A stretch of 5,557 bases of DNA, taken from contig CAYPCM010000037.1 in NCBI GenBank assembly GCA_964409225.1, forward strand, positions 1 to 5,557. Reading direction: 5' to 3'. The notes under the pieces are model-generated. The model was not told the DNA's origin. It was given only the letters and a program-made list of their open reading frames with translations, and searched no databases. Shown here one piece after another: positions 5,502-5,557 of this stretch. The translations under genes were made by a program, and so were the position numbers. The DNA is from JACPXH01 sp964409225. Lineage in GTDB: Bacteria > Patescibacteriota > Minisyncoccia > JACPXH01. Position 1 is the first letter of the stretch; each line of letters starts with the position of its first letter.

Positions 5502-5534
5502 AGTTAATTATTATTAATTGCCTTCGACGTATTA

Positions 5535-5543
5535 AGTATATCA
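5535..5543 (-). promoter_or_regulatory. Extended -10 promoter candidate for the DUF5667 operon
   Basis: On the minus strand TGATATACT matches the extended -10 form TGnTATAAT. A -35 would lie beyond the window edge, so only half the promoter is visible. Predicted transcription start is near 5528, giving an AT-rich leader of about 27 nt. A GAAGG in that leader is about 19 nt from the ATG, too far to be a normal ribosome binding site. Confidence 0.4.
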
Positions 5544-5557
5544 AACCCTGGGTCGGC

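Noticed and set aside
4663..5517. Long plus-strand frame coding mostly Ser
   Set aside because: It is the complement of the Asp/Glu codon tract of the DUF5667-like gene. The Ser runs come only from TCATC/TCTTC repeats and there is no ribosome binding site.
1..5557. CRISPR array, insertion sequence, rRNA or tRNA gene
   Set aside because: No regularly spaced repeats, transposase motifs, terminal inverted repeats or RNA folds were seen; the only direct repeat is the promoter block.

Overview
The window looks like a contig end from a Candidatus Patescibacteria (CPR) genome, perhaps Parcubacteria-like. The placement is an inference. It rests on a DUF5667-type membrane-anchored protein with a long Asp/Glu tail, followed by a three-TM small protein and a short VTT/DedA-like protein, all in one tight operon. 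The compact gene packing and weak Shine-Dalgarno signals also fit. The first 49 bases are not biological: they are the P7-side Illumina TruSeq adapter with an 8-base index, so genomic sequence begins at 50.

Left half (50-2948, minus strand): a thymidylate-supply cluster transcribed tmk -> thyX -> dcd. Dcd would make dUTP from dCTP, ThyX makes dTMP from dUMP with a folate and FAD, and Tmk phosphorylates dTMP to dTDP. No dUTPase gene is visible. Two near-identical promoters (ATGACA-N17-TACACT plus a conserved downstream element ending in ATG) lie before tmk and before dcd. The dcd copy places the start codon about 2-3 nt after the predicted transcription start, so its mRNA would be nearly leaderless. 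In the tmk copy the equivalent ATG opens a 17-codon upstream ORF that overlaps the tmk start. ThyX is a 541-residue tandem-domain form. Tmk carries Val where the DRx motif normally has Asp. dcd is cut off by the adapter.

Middle (2949-3750, plus strand): a divergent intergenic region with a palindrome over a TATAAT box, then a WhiB-type Fe-S regulator gene interrupted by one in-frame TAG just before its CxxC motif. It overlaps by ATGA a 79-residue two-TM protein with a very strong Shine-Dalgarno. A strong hairpin follows.

Right half (3751-5557, minus strand): promoter -> DUF5667 acidic protein -> 102-aa membrane protein -> VTT/DedA-like protein, with a 9-nt gap and then an ATGA overlap. It converges on the plus-strand pair at the hairpin.

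Base composition is uneven: thyX and whiB are visibly more GC-rich than dcd and the right-hand operon. Since ThyX is common in, and WhiB characteristic of, Actinobacteria and their phages, transfer is possible but unproven.
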